DNA of 64,000 nt from Cyrtodaria siliqua (GCA_037043455.1 JAWPHD010001353.1:124001-188000); one strand, 5' to 3'; counted from the stretch's first letter, positions 8,720-20,130 are shown. Notes: a model not told the origin generated them from the letters alone. Made by a program: numbers and translations.

Positions 8720-11265
8720 ATGAAAAAAGCATTGTTCGATGATGAAATGTTAAATAAAAGGAAAGATGTAAAGTACTGGAGTCGACAGTTATGTTCCAGG
8801 CCATGGGACCCTGATCTACGCAGTAAGGTCTATTTAGAAAAGAAATTATACAATAAATGTGTCCGGAAAAAACATAGGCTTCATAAAAATATACTACTTC
8901 GCAACCTTTTGGAAAGCGAAGCAAATAATCCAAAAGAGTTTTGGACTACTGTTAATAATCTGAAAGATAACCTAAAGAAAGACACTTCTTCAGATATATC
9001 CATGGAGTCATGGACGGAATGTTTTAAAACATTAATGAATACTTCTCAGGAAAATAATTTCGACTCTGATACTGATAACCTTTTTAAGAAATATTCTGAT
9101 TGTAACTTTGATATCCTAAGTAGAGACATTACTCCTGAGGAGATCATTAAGGCATCCAAAAGCCTAAACAACAATATATCGTGTGGTATTGACGAAGTAT
9201 CCAATGAAATGATCAGACTATCTATGCCCTGTTTGATTGATATGTATACTAAAATATTTTATTTAATTTTAAATAAAGCTGTTTATCCAGAGTCTTGGAG
9301 AGAAAATATGATTAAACCTATTTTTAAAGGTGGTGATCAACCGAACCCCTCAAATTATAGAGGTATTGCAATTTCCAGTTGTTTAAGCAAATTCTTTTGT
9401 AGAGTTTTGTTCAACAAACTTGATTGTTACCTAGAAAATAACAATATAATATGCCCTGAACAAATTGGGTTTCGTAAAGGATGTAGAGCCAGTCACCATA
9501 TTCTCACCCTTAAAACACTCATAGATAAGGCATTAGGACAATCAAAGTACTTGTTTACATGTTTTGTAGATTTTAAGAAGGCTTTCGATACTGTTAATCG
9601 TTCAGCATTACTACACAAACTTAACATGTATAATATAAAAGGACAATTCTTCAGTATCATAAAAAGTATGTATGACGATGTGCAATTCTGTGTTAAAACT
9701 GATATTGGATTATCCCAACCTTTTAGTGCAAAAATCGGAGTTAAGCAGGGATGTATTCTTAGCCCAACTCTGTTCTTCCTTTAAATAAATGATTTAGTAA
9801 ACTACTTTGACCCCTCATGTGATCCTGCTCAGCTTGACGGAAAATTAGTTTCATGTTTAATGTATGCTGATGATCTGGTTCTCATATCCAGCTCAGATAC
9901 AGGTCTGCAATCTTCCCTCTCAAAGTTGGAGTCTTTCTGTAAAAAATGGAATCTTGAAGTAAATCTAGATAAGTCAAAGGTGATTGTCTTTAATTGAATT
10001 GAATTGGATTTTATAGTCGCACCAACAGCTAAGGTCATATGGCGACTTTCCAGCTTCTACTGGTGGAGGAAGACCCCAGGTGCCCCTCCGGGCAATTTTC
10101 GTGCACGGGCGGGCACCTGGGTAGAACCACCGACGTTCCGCAAGCCAGCTGGATAGCTTCCTCACATAAAGATTCCTAGGCCCCTGAGGGATCAAACCTA
10201 CAGCGGTGAGGGGCAAGTGATTGCAAGTCAGAGACTCTTACCACTCGGCCACGGACGCCCCCTGATTGTCTTTAACAAATCTGGTAAACTTCTGAAAAAG
10301 TTCAGTTTTATGTTTGACCAAGAATGTATAGATATGGTCTCTGAATATAAATACCTGGTTATTATTTTCAAACCTTCTGGTACTTTTACTGAGGGAATCC
10401 GTTATCTCAATAACAAGGCTAGAAAAGCTATTTTTTCTATAAGGAAAGCTTTAATCTCTGATAAATCTAATGTTATTGTACATTTAAAACTATTTGATAT
10501 GTGTATTCGACCAATCTTACTGTACTGTAGTGAGGTATGGGCTTTGGACTTGATTGTTAAACCTAACACCGATATTGAAAAAAGATATGACCTATATTTG
10601 CTCCTGTAAAACTACAGCTTAGATATTTTAAATACGTGTTAGTTCACAAATATGCATCGAATGATGGTGTTAGAGCTGAATTAGGAAAATACCCTTTAGC
10701 TATTTTCAGTTTCAGAAGTTCTGTCAACTTTTGGTTTCACATCATCAACTCCAATAAAGATTCTCTTGTTCGCAAATCTTACCTAGATAGCATATCTAAT
10801 AATAAAGGATATGGTCCAACGATGCAAATTTTTCTTACACAAATAGGTTTCTCACATTCTTGGGATAACCAAAACACTTTTTCAATCAATGCATTGTTAG
10901 CTTCTGTTACCAAAAAATTGCAGGATAGATACGAGTCATTTTGGAAACGTAACTTATATAATGATGCTAATAAACCCAATGGTATTAAGTTACGTACCTA
11001 TAGGACTTTGAAGAGTTCTTACTATATGGAAAAATATCTTCTAGCCAATGATAAGTTAAAAATTGAAGTTGCTAATCTTGTTAAACTCAGAATAAGCTGT
11101 CACAAGCCTTTTATAATAGAAGGAAGGTATACTAAAATAGATATTAATAACAGAATTTCTTTGCAGAACTAACTGCTATTATTCCCAATTTTTCAACATT
11201 GGACGATAAGAGTAAATTTTACCTTATTCTCGGTAGTAATGATCATGATATCAACAATATATGTA
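8720..11265 (+). pseudogene. LINE A reverse transcriptase and C-terminal region
   Basis: The RT domain is clear: a PIFKGGDQPNPSNYRGIAIS block near 9320, motif A FVDFKKAFD near 9565, motif B GVKQGCILSPTLF near 9740, and YADD at 9863-9874. A nonsense TAA at 9782-9784 falls in the conserved xLYINDL block, where a Tyr codon is expected. The SINE insertion plus target duplication adds 282 bp, a multiple of three, so the frame is the same on both sides. A frameshift near 10600 moves to the frame of the C-terminal region (HKYASNDGVRAELGKYPL). This copy cannot produce active enzyme. Confidence 0.9.
9994..10262 (-). mobile_element. tRNA-derived SINE inserted in LINE A
   Basis: Read on the minus strand, the element begins GGGGCGTCCGTGGCCGAGTG, a Ser/Leu-tRNA-like A box, with a B box GGTTTGATCCC about 50 bp further on. 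A GC-rich body follows, then a CCAATTCAATTCAATT tail. It is flanked by a perfect 13-bp direct repeat TGATTGTCTTTAA (9981-9993 and 10263-10275), the hallmark of target-primed insertion. It interrupts the RT reading frame of LINE A and is therefore younger than it. Confidence 0.93.
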
Positions 11266-12089
11266 CAGGGAGTAAGTATACAGGGAGGAGAAACGGATCG
11301 TTTTGCCGTTTTATGTTGTCGCGCGTGTGTTTCACTACCGCGTGAAAATGACTACTGCCGGCTGTTTCGTGCGTGTGTGAAAAACAGCAAATTCTTATAA
11401 ATTATTACACTTACAAACTCAATAAAGGCGCGAAATGTAAACATAAGTATTATTTATTCATATTGTGACTTCTGATACAGAGCGTGTATTTGTTTGCATG
11501 TATTAAAGCACATTTTACCAGACGGTTCCGTGTAACAAAGATGGCGCCACTCAGTGCCAAATAAAAATGGTGACAGTGTATAGCTATTGCAAACGAGATA
11601 CGAGACTACGGGTTATTTAGGCATTAATAATAACAAAAAGTGAATAGTAGACATATTTATCTTTGTCAAGAATGTAATTTCATGGTGGTGATTATAAGAC
11701 AAAGCCTAAAAAAGAGGTGTTGAAAATGTGCCTTTTGAGATATCAGCTGAAATCAGCTAAAATGATGTGGAGCTATTGTAAACGAGATACGAAGTATGGG
11801 TTATATTAGGCATTAATAATAACAAAAAAGTGAATAGTAGACATATTTATCTTCGTCAAGAAGGTAATTTCGTGATGTTGATTATAACAGAAAGCCGTAA
11901 AAAAGAGGCCGTAAAAACTGCCTAATTTGAGATGTTGGCTGAAATTTTAACTTTTCAAATGTAACGCGCTTACGATTGATTTACCTGTACCAATAAAATA
12001 GTAAATGGCGGCGTTATAGCGCGACAACATAAATAGATAAACTAGAGCGTTTAAGAACCCGTTTCTCCTGCCTATATACTTACTCCCTG
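11266..12089. mobile_element. TIR element, non-autonomous DNA transposon
   Basis: The termini are inverted repeats of about 31 bp. The left end is CAGGGAGTAAGTATACAGGG followed by AGGAGAAACGG; the right end is its complement with three or four differences. It splits the 3' coding end of LINE A. Flanks ATATATGTA (11257-11265) and ATATTTATA (12090-12098) form a 9-bp target duplication with two mismatches. Removing the element and one copy leaves an open LINE frame. It has no transposase and carries an internal tandem duplication of about 190 bp (11575-11955). The superfamily is uncertain; a CAGGG terminus suits hAT, a 9-bp duplication suits Mutator-like or Merlin. Confidence 0.85.
11575..11955. 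repeat. Two-copy tandem duplication inside the TIR element
   Basis: Two copies, period about 190 bp, share GCTATTG-AAACGAGATACGA, GGCATTAATAATAACAAAAA and GTGAATAGTAGACATATTTA in the same order. Confidence 0.85.
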
Positions 12090-12400
12090 ATATTTATATA
12101 ATTTATTTCAAGAGTTTTTCAATTTTAGAAAGACAGTATTAGGGATATACAATTTACTTGGTGAAGTAACACTATATATGTGGTAGTATTTAGATATGAT
12201 CTCCCTTAGGAGTGGATTTATATAAGATAACAATTGACTGTTATATAAATATAAATAACCATATATGGAGAGAGATATATGGCTTATTTTCTTGCTTCTT
12301 ATTTTGTAAATGCTTGTATTTCACTGTGTATGTCTGTGTGTTTTGGTGATATTCCTACTGTTTGATTTTAGACCAATAAAAGATTTGATTTGATTTGATT
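12090..12400 (+). other. LINE A 3' end and tandem GATTT tail
   Basis: The last LINE codons continue for about 45 bp after the TIR element. A 3' UTR follows, ending AATAAAAGATTTGATTTGATTTGATT (about 12373-12400). The repeated GATTT marks the 3' terminus. Confidence 0.75.
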
Positions 12401-12603
12401 AAACATGTTAAAGCAAACAAAACATGCACGTACTTCCAATTCGGTAAATTATGGGTCGCTTATTTTCATTGTTCATCTTATTATTATTCATGGATATCTG
12501 GATACTTGACAACCTCTTGCGATTTTAAAACTATTAGCCACGTTCTATATTCACTTGCGTAGGTTTTCCCAAACCGGAAATTCATTATTTCACAAGTCTC
12601 CGG

Positions 12604-13235
12604 TCCCGTATAGATGTCCCTATATTACTGTACATGCATTATTACCTAGTCCCCGTATCTAGATGTCCCTATATTAGTGTACAAGTAATATTACCCAGTT
12701 CCCGTATAGATGTCCCTATATTATTGTACAAGCAATATGTCCCTATATTATTGTACAAGCAATATTACCCGGTTCCCGTATAGATGTCCCTATATTATTG
12801 TACAAGTAATATTACCCAGTTTCCGTATAGATGTCCCTATATTATTGTACAAATAATATTACCCGGTTCCCGTATAGATGTCCCTATATTATTGTACAAG
12901 TAATAATTACCCGGTTTCCGTATAGATGTCCCTATATTATTGTAAAAGTAATATTACCCGGTTCCCGTATAGATGTTCCTATATTATTGTACAAGTAATA
13001 TTACCCGGTCCCCGTATGGATGTCCCTATAATATGGTACATGCATTATTACCCGGTCCCCGTATGGATGTCTTTAAATTATTGTACAAGCAATATTACCC
13101 AGTCCCCGTATAGATGTCCCTATATTATGGTACATGCACCATTATCCAGTCCCCGTATAGATGTCCCTATATTATGGTACATGCACCATTATCCAGTCCC
13201 CGTATAGATATCCTTATAGTATGGTACAAGCAACA
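12604..13235 (+). repeat. Minisatellite, unit 47-48 bp, about 13 copies
   Basis: Units contain CCCGTATAGATGTCCCTATA, then TTATTGTACAAGTAATATTACC. One unit near 12738-12765 is truncated. Units from about 13010 carry TATGGTACATGCA instead of TATTGTACAAG. Confidence 0.95.
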
Positions 13236-13269
13236 TTACCCTGCTACTTATAACTACTTATTGCGTTGA

Positions 13270-13490
13270 CAAGATGAACTGTGCTCTTTCGAACAAGGTG
13301 ACGATATACGCAACTAGGCTTGGTACTGATCATCCCTGCAAAGTTTCGTTAAAATCCAGTCAGTTGAGCATCAAGGATAAAGACCGAGTTTATCACCTAC
13401 CAGAATGTATTGGTATGTCTTTTCTCTGGTCACTGATTGGTCAGTTTTTTTTGATGATGCTCTATCAAAATTATGAATCATTGGCATTAA
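13270..13490 (+). repeat. Dispersed repeat copy, two joined blocks
   Basis: The first part (13300-13356) is the AACTAGGCTTGG unit. It joins at 13357 to a block starting CAGTTGAGCATCAAGGATAA whose second copy lies at 26473-26600. The 85-codon frame through it is not a gene. Confidence 0.8.
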
Positions 13491-13825
13491 CTCGTTCACG
13501 CTACCATGGCTACGTACCGTTTGCTCATTAGCCCAATACGCATTTAGAGAATAAAGACTTAACTCACGTATTCCAAACCAGTTTTTAACAAGTTATTCTG
13601 AATTTATAGAATTCGATTTTGCAATTCTACAATATGTTTTAGCCAGAAAAAAGACCAAAGTCACACAAATAACAATGACAGCGTTCATTTTCAACAAATC
13701 ACAGCGTTCATATTCATCTGTTTACACATGAGGACCGCGGTCATAGAAACTATTTATTTTGAATAGTTTGCGAAGTTGATTTCTATTTTGTTTTCTTTTT
13801 CCTAATATATACTCCTCAAAATAAG
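13491..13825. other. Unassigned sequence
   Basis: AT-rich, no recognised coding or repeat structure. Confidence 0.5.
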
Positions 13826-13829
13826 TTAA

Positions 13830-14372
13830 AGGGAATGTAGCGACACAGCCAAACAAGGTCTGTTATTGAGAGTTCTGAAAAACTTTGAAAAAGGTGGAAG
13901 AATTATCAAAATCGGATGATAAACAAAAAAGATATGACCATTTAAAGGTTGTTCTAAAACGAGTATGGGAGCCGCCATTTTTAGAACTATGATGTCATAG
14001 TTCCATATTACCATATATGGAATATTGATAAATATCATTTAAAATGAAGAAAATCACTGCAAATGGACGATTTTTTTACTGGTCATATTAAGCATTATTG
14101 CCATTAAGTATTACATGTTTTTCATATAGTTGCTGTAATTTTTTCCCTATAAATCAGTAAAGTTTCATATTTATAAATATTCCATATATGGTCATTTAGA
14201 ACCATGATGTCATAGCTCTCAAAATGGCCGCTTCCATATCCGTTTCAACAGAAACTTCAAATGATCATATCTTCTTTGTTTATTATCCGATTTTGATAAT
14301 TCTTTCACCTTTATTCTTTTTTTTCAGAACTCTCAGTTATAAAGATAGTTTGGCTGTGGCGCTACATTCCCT
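13830..14372. mobile_element. Palindromic MITE flanked by TTAA
   Basis: Two inverted arms of about 230 bp surround a short central region. The left end is AGGGAATGTAGCGACACAGCC; the right end is GGCTGTGGCGCTACATTCCCT. It is flanked on both sides by TTAA (13826-13829 and 14373-14376), as expected for piggyBac- or Kolobok-related non-autonomous elements. It has no transposase. Arm identity is high but imperfect, with small indels. Confidence 0.9.
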
Positions 14373-14376
14373 TTAA

Positions 14377-15880
14377 GGACCGCACGCATATTTCTCCATA
14401 TGCTTACCAGTGAGACTGACTACATACCATTTTCAAACGGTTACACAGAATATGTAAGCAATGTTGCATTAAACTGGACATTGTCAGATCTTCTGCATTA
14501 GATGAAAGAACAAAATGTTGATATACATTGTTCTGTTAATTAAAAATAGTCCAAGGTTATTGATAATTTCTAAAAAGCATTAAATTGCCGCAAAACAACA
14601 ATACTAAAAGTTTTAATATATTTTGTCAATTTATTTATTACATTTAATCACTAACAATGGCTCTATGGACGCGAAATTTTTTCCCGAAATTGACCAACCT
14701 TTGACAGTTTAAATGCATACACCGACGAACAGTTTTGAAAAACGCTGATATTTATCCCATCCAAAATGAAGTAAATTTTCAAGACCTAGTTGCATATTTG
14801 GCACTGCACGTTTATCTGTAGAGTTATCCTAAAGAACAAAATGACAGATGTTTGTTAAGGAATCAATAGTCATGAAAATAATGCGAAATAACGTTTTTGG
14901 GCGAAAATAAAAGCATTTTATTGAAATTTCAAAATCTGAGTTTTCAAATATTTTTTTTTTGGTGAAAATGTTCTTGAAGAATACAGAAACACGAAACAGT
15001 TTACATTTTTGGAATGCAATGTGTAGTATTTAAAATTGTGCGATGATGCAAAATTTAATCTTATCTTGTTGAAATAAAGCAGGAATGGTCCCTAACTTAT
15101 ATTGAGGAGTACACGTCAACACTCTCTTAATACTGTGAAGGTGCGTGTCTGTGCAAGTTAGTGAGAATAATAAATCTAAAAGTGAAAATGATAAAATATT
15201 TGTTAATTTTCAGAGGAGTGGGTAATAAAAGAAGGATAAAACATGTTCATCTATGGCAAAACATGATGGACATAACTCACTGCCACCGTGAACTGATTCA
15301 GGATTGTCATCATAACTAAATTTGCTGGCAGTTCATTCCACTGGACATTTACTGCTTATGGAGAAAATGAATATTTGTAGAAATTAACATTGATCAGTAT
15401 GTACTTGAGTCAGTGGGTGGCTTTACCTATTCTTTCGCATGTGTTGCTAAAATATGTGAGCCTTCAATAGCTTCTATCTCTTGAACTATTTTATATAGAA
15501 GAGTTACTCTGGCAATAAGCCCTCCTCTGCTCAAGGGTACGCCAAGTTTTTTGGCAGTTACACTTTCATAAGTTAAATAGTTTTGCTATTATTTTATTTC
15601 ACACAGCATATTTTGCTTTAATAAACATATGCTTCATTCAAGCCACATTTAGTGAAACCCGAAACCCAAAAGTCATCGCGTTGACAAACAATAAGGTACC
15701 GTAATACAAGTGCTCTTGAACATGGCATAGTCGTGGTAAACGACCGCACAATCGCAATGGTCATATACCACTACTGCATTTCCTATAGGCCTACATTATA
15801 GCCTTTTGGCCGTCAACCTCTATTTCTAAATCACACTGCCTAAAAAGGAAAAACTTTTCTTAAAGAAATATCTTAGATAC
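14377..15880. other. 1.5 kb without recognised features
   Basis: AT-rich sequence with many stops in all frames. I see no exon-like block, RNA gene, tandem array or copy of the window's repeat families. Confidence 0.5.
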
Positions 15881-15884
15881 ACAC

Positions 15885-17250
15885 AACAAAAGGCCAAAGA
15901 GGGCCTGTATTGCTCTATATGGTTATATGTGGTGCGGAACACGACATCGATATGCGCAACTAGGCTTGGTACTGATCATTCCTGCCAAGTTTCACTGAAA
16001 TCCAGCCAGGGGTTCAGGAAAACTAGTCCGGATAAAATTTGTGTTTAAGGGACCATAAAAAGTCATTAAACCGGAACACGGCGATGACATGCGCAACTAG
16101 ACATGGTACTGATCATCCCTGCAAAGTTTCATTGAAATCCGACCAGGGGTTCAGGAGAACTAAGTCCAGTCAAAGTTTGTGTACTAAAACCTTTAAATTA
16201 CCATAAGCCCGCCAAAATCATTTAACCGCAACACGTTGATGATATGCACAACTAGGCCTGGTACTGATCATCCCTAAAAGGTTTCGTTGAAATTCGGCCA
16301 TGGGTTCAGGAGAACTAGTCCAAAGTTTGTGTACTAAAGGGTCATAACTGCCAAAATCTTTCAACCGTAAGACGGTGACGATATGCACAACTAGGCTTGA
16401 TACTGATCATCCCCGCAAACTTTCGTTGAAATCCCGCAAAACGAAGGCCCTATCGTCTTAACGAGGCAAAATACAGCATTTTAACTAAATCATGGGCCAT
16501 AACCCTGGTATTACTAATCCAATTTGGCAGGTTTTTAAACTTGCTTTCATTAATATTAGCAACCTGATAAAGTTTGGCTAAGATCGGATGAAAAATGAAA
16601 GTCCTATCATCTTAATGAGGCAAAATACAGCATTTTAACTAAATCGAGGGCCGTAACTCTGCTAGTACTAGTCCGATCTCGCTGCTTTTTCCGAAGTTGT
16701 CCGGCTAGTGGGCGTGAACGGTAGCAAGCATATTTCACTACCGTTCATGAACAGTCTCGATCAAACCGGGACTGCAATATTTCGTATTTAACGTGTTCGG
16801 CCGTTTCCAAAGGTCCACTCCCATACGATTTTATTGATATTAACAATCTGTGCAAATTTGTTAAAAATCAAAAAATAAATGAAGGTGCTAGTGGTCACAA
16901 GGCAGAAAATGGCATTTTTCAGTAAAACTAGGGCCATAACTGCGGTGTTACTGATCTGATCTGGCTTATTAACAAACTTGTCCGAGCATCCATTGATAGT
17001 ATCAATCTGTGGAAGTTTGGTAAAGATCAAAAAATAATTTAAGGTGCTAGAGTATTCAAATGGCAGAATGAGGCATTTTTCAGCAAATCAATTGCCATAA
17101 CTCCGGTGTTACTAATCCAATCTGGCTGGTTTTCAAACGTGTCCGAGCTTGCATTGATATAAAGACCCTGGTAAAGGCCATAGCGTGTTCACAAGGCAAA
17201 AGTTAACGGAAGACAGATAACTCGCCATCATATAAGCTAAACACGACCAG
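15885..17250 (+). repeat. Long degenerate dispersed element of the GGGCCATAAC family
   Basis: It begins with AAAGGCCAAAGAGGGCCTGTATTGCTCT, the diverged opening also seen at 46282 and 52976. It then runs through three or four AACTAGGCTTGGTACTGATC units and the TTGTCCGAGC / ATTGATAT unit type. It ends near 17205-17250 with GGAAGACAGATAA and CATATAAGCTAAA, resembling the end of the 52976-55190 element. No coding capacity. Confidence 0.75.
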
Positions 17251-17631
17251 CAATGTTTGGATACTTTAATGCTTTCAGCCTCTAATAGATTGTTCACTGA
17301 AGGTAGACAACCCCAAAATGGCAGTAAATAAATTGGAGTCTTTTATAAATATACCCGCAGTACAATTTCATCAATAAAAATGCAAATTTAAATCAAAATA
17401 TCCTAAATGAACATGGTTTCTGATGGAAATATAAAATGTCGATGTTTTATGGAGATTTCTTATGATTTGGGTAATTTAACCAATCAAAATCTATCTTTAA
17501 TACAATCTTTCTATATGCCCCACTTTTTTCAGCCAACCGGAAACCCCAAATCAATTAGGGTATCTGACCTAAATACAACGTCTATCTATCTATTGATACT
17601 GCAACACCCCCTTTCGACGATTATGTGCAGG
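17251..17631. other. Unassigned sequence
   Basis: AT-rich. A short plus-strand frame (17407-17643) has no recognisable features and is not supported as a gene. Confidence 0.45.
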
Positions 17632-17769
17632 TTTCCTGGGTAGAACCAGTACTAAGCATTGTGGATTAATTATCTTGCTCAAGGATAAATACCATAGCCA
17701 TGACGAAGATCGAACCCACGACCTTTCGATCTGAAGTTCGGCGCTCTACCACTGAACCACGCACTCCAC
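17632..17769 (-). mobile_element. tRNA-derived SINE
   Basis: On the minus strand a tRNA-like head reads GTGCGTGGTTCAGTGGTAGAG (A box) and GGTCGTGGGTTCGATC (B box). It is followed by a body containing AGTACTGGTTCTACCCAGGA. The same body motif occurs in the SINEs at 45655, 46335 and 60115, so they belong to related families. Confidence 0.85.
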
Positions 17770-17819
17770 GTAAACTCAAATATGGCATAGTTGTGGTAAA
17801 CATTACATGCAGGAATACC

Positions 17820-18035
17820 TATTTTGAAAGAATGCTATCGTTGTTGCAATGTATACTATTATATTTCATAAACGTAATGCACACACATTCTGTCAGATTT
17901 ATAGTTAGACACTTCCCTTCTAGGAAGTATTTTGAAAGAATGCTATCGTTGTTGCAATGTATACTATTATATTTCATAAACGTAATGCACACACATTCTG
18001 TCAGATTTATAGTTAGACACGTCCCTTCTAGGAAG
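17820..18035 (+). repeat. Tandem duplication, 108 bp x 2
   Basis: Two adjacent, almost identical 108-bp copies begin TATTTTGAAAGAATGCTATC and end near CCTTCTAGGAAG. The only difference I noted is ACTTCCC versus ACGTCCC. Near identity implies a recent event. Confidence 0.95.
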
Positions 18036-18179
18036 TAGAACTGAACGGGAAACTAAAGTACGGAATACACCTGGCAATCGATACACGGAGAAAACAAATA
18101 AACATCCAGACGATGAGTGGGTCGACTCATCAAAACAATATGTAACCAGGTACAGGAATAATCTATTCCTAACCGTATG

Positions 18180-18252
18180 TCCTCGATAGCTCAGTGGTTA
18201 GAGCGCTGGTACGGTGAACCAGAGACCCTGGGTTCGAGTCACGGTTGAGGAA
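18180..18252 (+). tRNA. tRNA-Thr(GGT)-like sequence, probably repeat-derived
   Basis: A 73-nt cloverleaf can be drawn. The acceptor TCCTCGA pairs with TTGAGGA, and the D stem is GCTC/GAGC. The anticodon stem CTGGT/ACCAG holds the loop ACGGTGA (anticodon GGT, but C instead of the invariant T at position 33). The T arm is CTGGG-TTCGAGT-CACGG with one mismatch. A run of five T follows 5 bp later. The same sequence with shared flanks is found at 41311-41383, so it is better read as a tRNA-derived repeat or pseudogene than a working gene. Confidence 0.55.
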
Positions 18253-18259
18253 CGATTTT

Positions 18260-18809
18260 TCACCACCTGTTATATTTGGGGGCTCATCCGGGATCATACA
18301 GAGAAACACCAGCAATGGTTCTCCAGTATAATTAGTCCCAGTGGAGGAACGATATACACCACCTGTTATAAATATGATCCATGTAACGAGATACACGGCA
18401 CATAAAGACAGATAGATGCTCATCCCAAACGCTCCTGGTGTTGGCATGCAAAACTACAAAATAACCACAAAATAACTATTTTAAAACACTTGCCAATATG
18501 GGGCCGTCTTAAAAATATTTAGACAACATTCTGGGTAAACCACACGGAACAAACACGATCATGAAATTTGAAAATAAAAATAAATATTTAACTTAAACCA
18601 AAATGTTCCTGAAGCTTTTGTTAAATGTTTATACAAATACTTTACGACAATAATTCGCCACAATGTCAAAACGGATTTTAAGTATAGAATACCTCTCTTT
18701 GGAAGTCAAATAGGAAACAAATCTAGGATATTTTTAAATAATAAAGCATTTTTAAAACATAAAATTTGGCATGCAAACACACTTAACATTATTCTATACA
18801 GATATATAG
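18260..18809. other. Unassigned sequence after the tRNA-like copy
   Basis: The block CACCACCTGTTATA occurs at about 18262 and again near 18359. Otherwise AT-rich with no recognised features. Confidence 0.45.
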
Positions 18810-18953
18810 AGAATATTATGTCAGTGCCTTTTACTATCACGTTTATTAGGCGAGGCTTAGAAAACGAAGATTGGCGAGGCTTTGCCGGGCCAATGTTCGT
18901 TTTCGTGCCGAGCCTAATAAACTTGATAGTAAAAGGCACTGACATAATATTCT
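18810..18953. repeat. Long hairpin (fold-back), arms about 45 bp plus inner stem
   Basis: The left arm AGAATATTATGTCAGTGCCT pairs with the right arm AGGCACTGACATAATATTCT, and the pairing continues inward through TTTTACTATCA / TGATAGTAAAA and TTATTAGGC / GCCTAATAA. Confidence 0.92.
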
Positions 18954-20130
18954 ATTTATCATGTAGATTATCCACCTTTTTTGTATGAATTACTATTATT
19001 ACCTATTTCTCAGAATGTTTCGCTTATCGAGGACGCCGCCATGTTGTTGTTTTTTGTTTGTTTTTAAACGTCGAGGGATTCCGCATTGATTTGCTCTATT
19101 GGTAAGTACCAAATAAAGCAAAATTTAATAGGTCACCCCTTTATTGGGCAGAAAAGTGCACATCTGCATGATAAATCAAAATGATTATATAATGTATTGT
19201 TTTCCCATATTTTATAGAACAAAACTATTGATTTTGAATTTTGGTGCATCTATTATAGCTGAACCTGTACAAATTAGATCAGTGATTGGTCAGAATGCTG
19301 AAACCCTTATCTTGAAGCAGTCGAAATAACTAACTGCAGTGGATTCTTAATATGTGTAGCATGTACCGCCGGCTGGGGTTTAACCATGTCTAGTTGTCAT
19401 CTGAGCTGATAAAAGGCACCTTCGACATAACTTTTCTCCACAATGTCTTCTATTTGAACTCTTTTTTTCATCATGTTTTGTGATGACCTAATTATTAGGT
19501 CTGTGTTGGAACCTGAAAATATAAAATACAAAAATAAATTTAAATAGCATCAATATCAAGACAAGTTGATGCTGAAAACGATGGCAAATACTGCATCTCC
19601 AGTAATTATCTGCAGCAATATTACAATTCGCATCACAATGTATTAATACCAAGTTTGTGTCTCTTCCATAACCATTTATCTAGTCCCCTCCGGACGGAAA
19701 AAAGCAGCATACATAAAAAGAATATCATGTTTTACAGACATACGAAGGCTTCATCATAGCGAAAACATTACGAGATTGTTATCTGATGTCATTTTCGACA
19801 TGTACTTACTTCTATGGTGTAGTTTTATGTTTGTGCCGAGAAAAATATGTATTTTGGGGGTCGTCCTAACTTCTGGCGATGGTTTTGCCCATCTCATTCA
19901 TAAAATTGATATCAAAGTATATGTGAACAAAGTATAGTATTCTCCTATATATACATCAAGTTCCCTCGTTTTAGTACGGTAAACTTAAGCAATGAAAGAT
20001 AACTAACACCTACCTCCGTTTTTTTGGTTGTTCCACCATACTGGAAAGTCCCTCTGGAGCTTGCTCATGGCAGTGGGTTTTGACATTCAAAACTTTTTCA
20101 ATATGTGAGACTTATGACAAGTAATAGTAG
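18954..20130. other. 1.2 kb without recognised features
   Basis: AT-rich, short frames only. The frame at 19144-19329 has no recognisable domain. Confidence 0.45.

Larger units (their letters stand above)
7563..12400 (+). mobile_element. Decayed non-LTR retrotransposon (LINE A) with nested insertions
   Basis: In order: an endonuclease domain broken over three frames (7563-8490), a reverse transcriptase (8720-9992 and 10263-10609), a C-terminal region (10630-11265, continuing after 12090), and a 3' UTR ending in AATAAAAGATTTGATTTGATTTG. The ending is a short tandem GATTT tail rather than poly-A. A SINE (9994-10262) and an 824-bp TIR element (11266-12089) were inserted later; removing them restores continuity. 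Upstream of the endonuclease no separate ORF1 was recognised. The clade is not certain. Confidence 0.92.

Noticed and set aside
18214..18447. Short frames over the tRNA-like copy
   Set aside because: They translate the tRNA-like repeat and its flank; no protein features.
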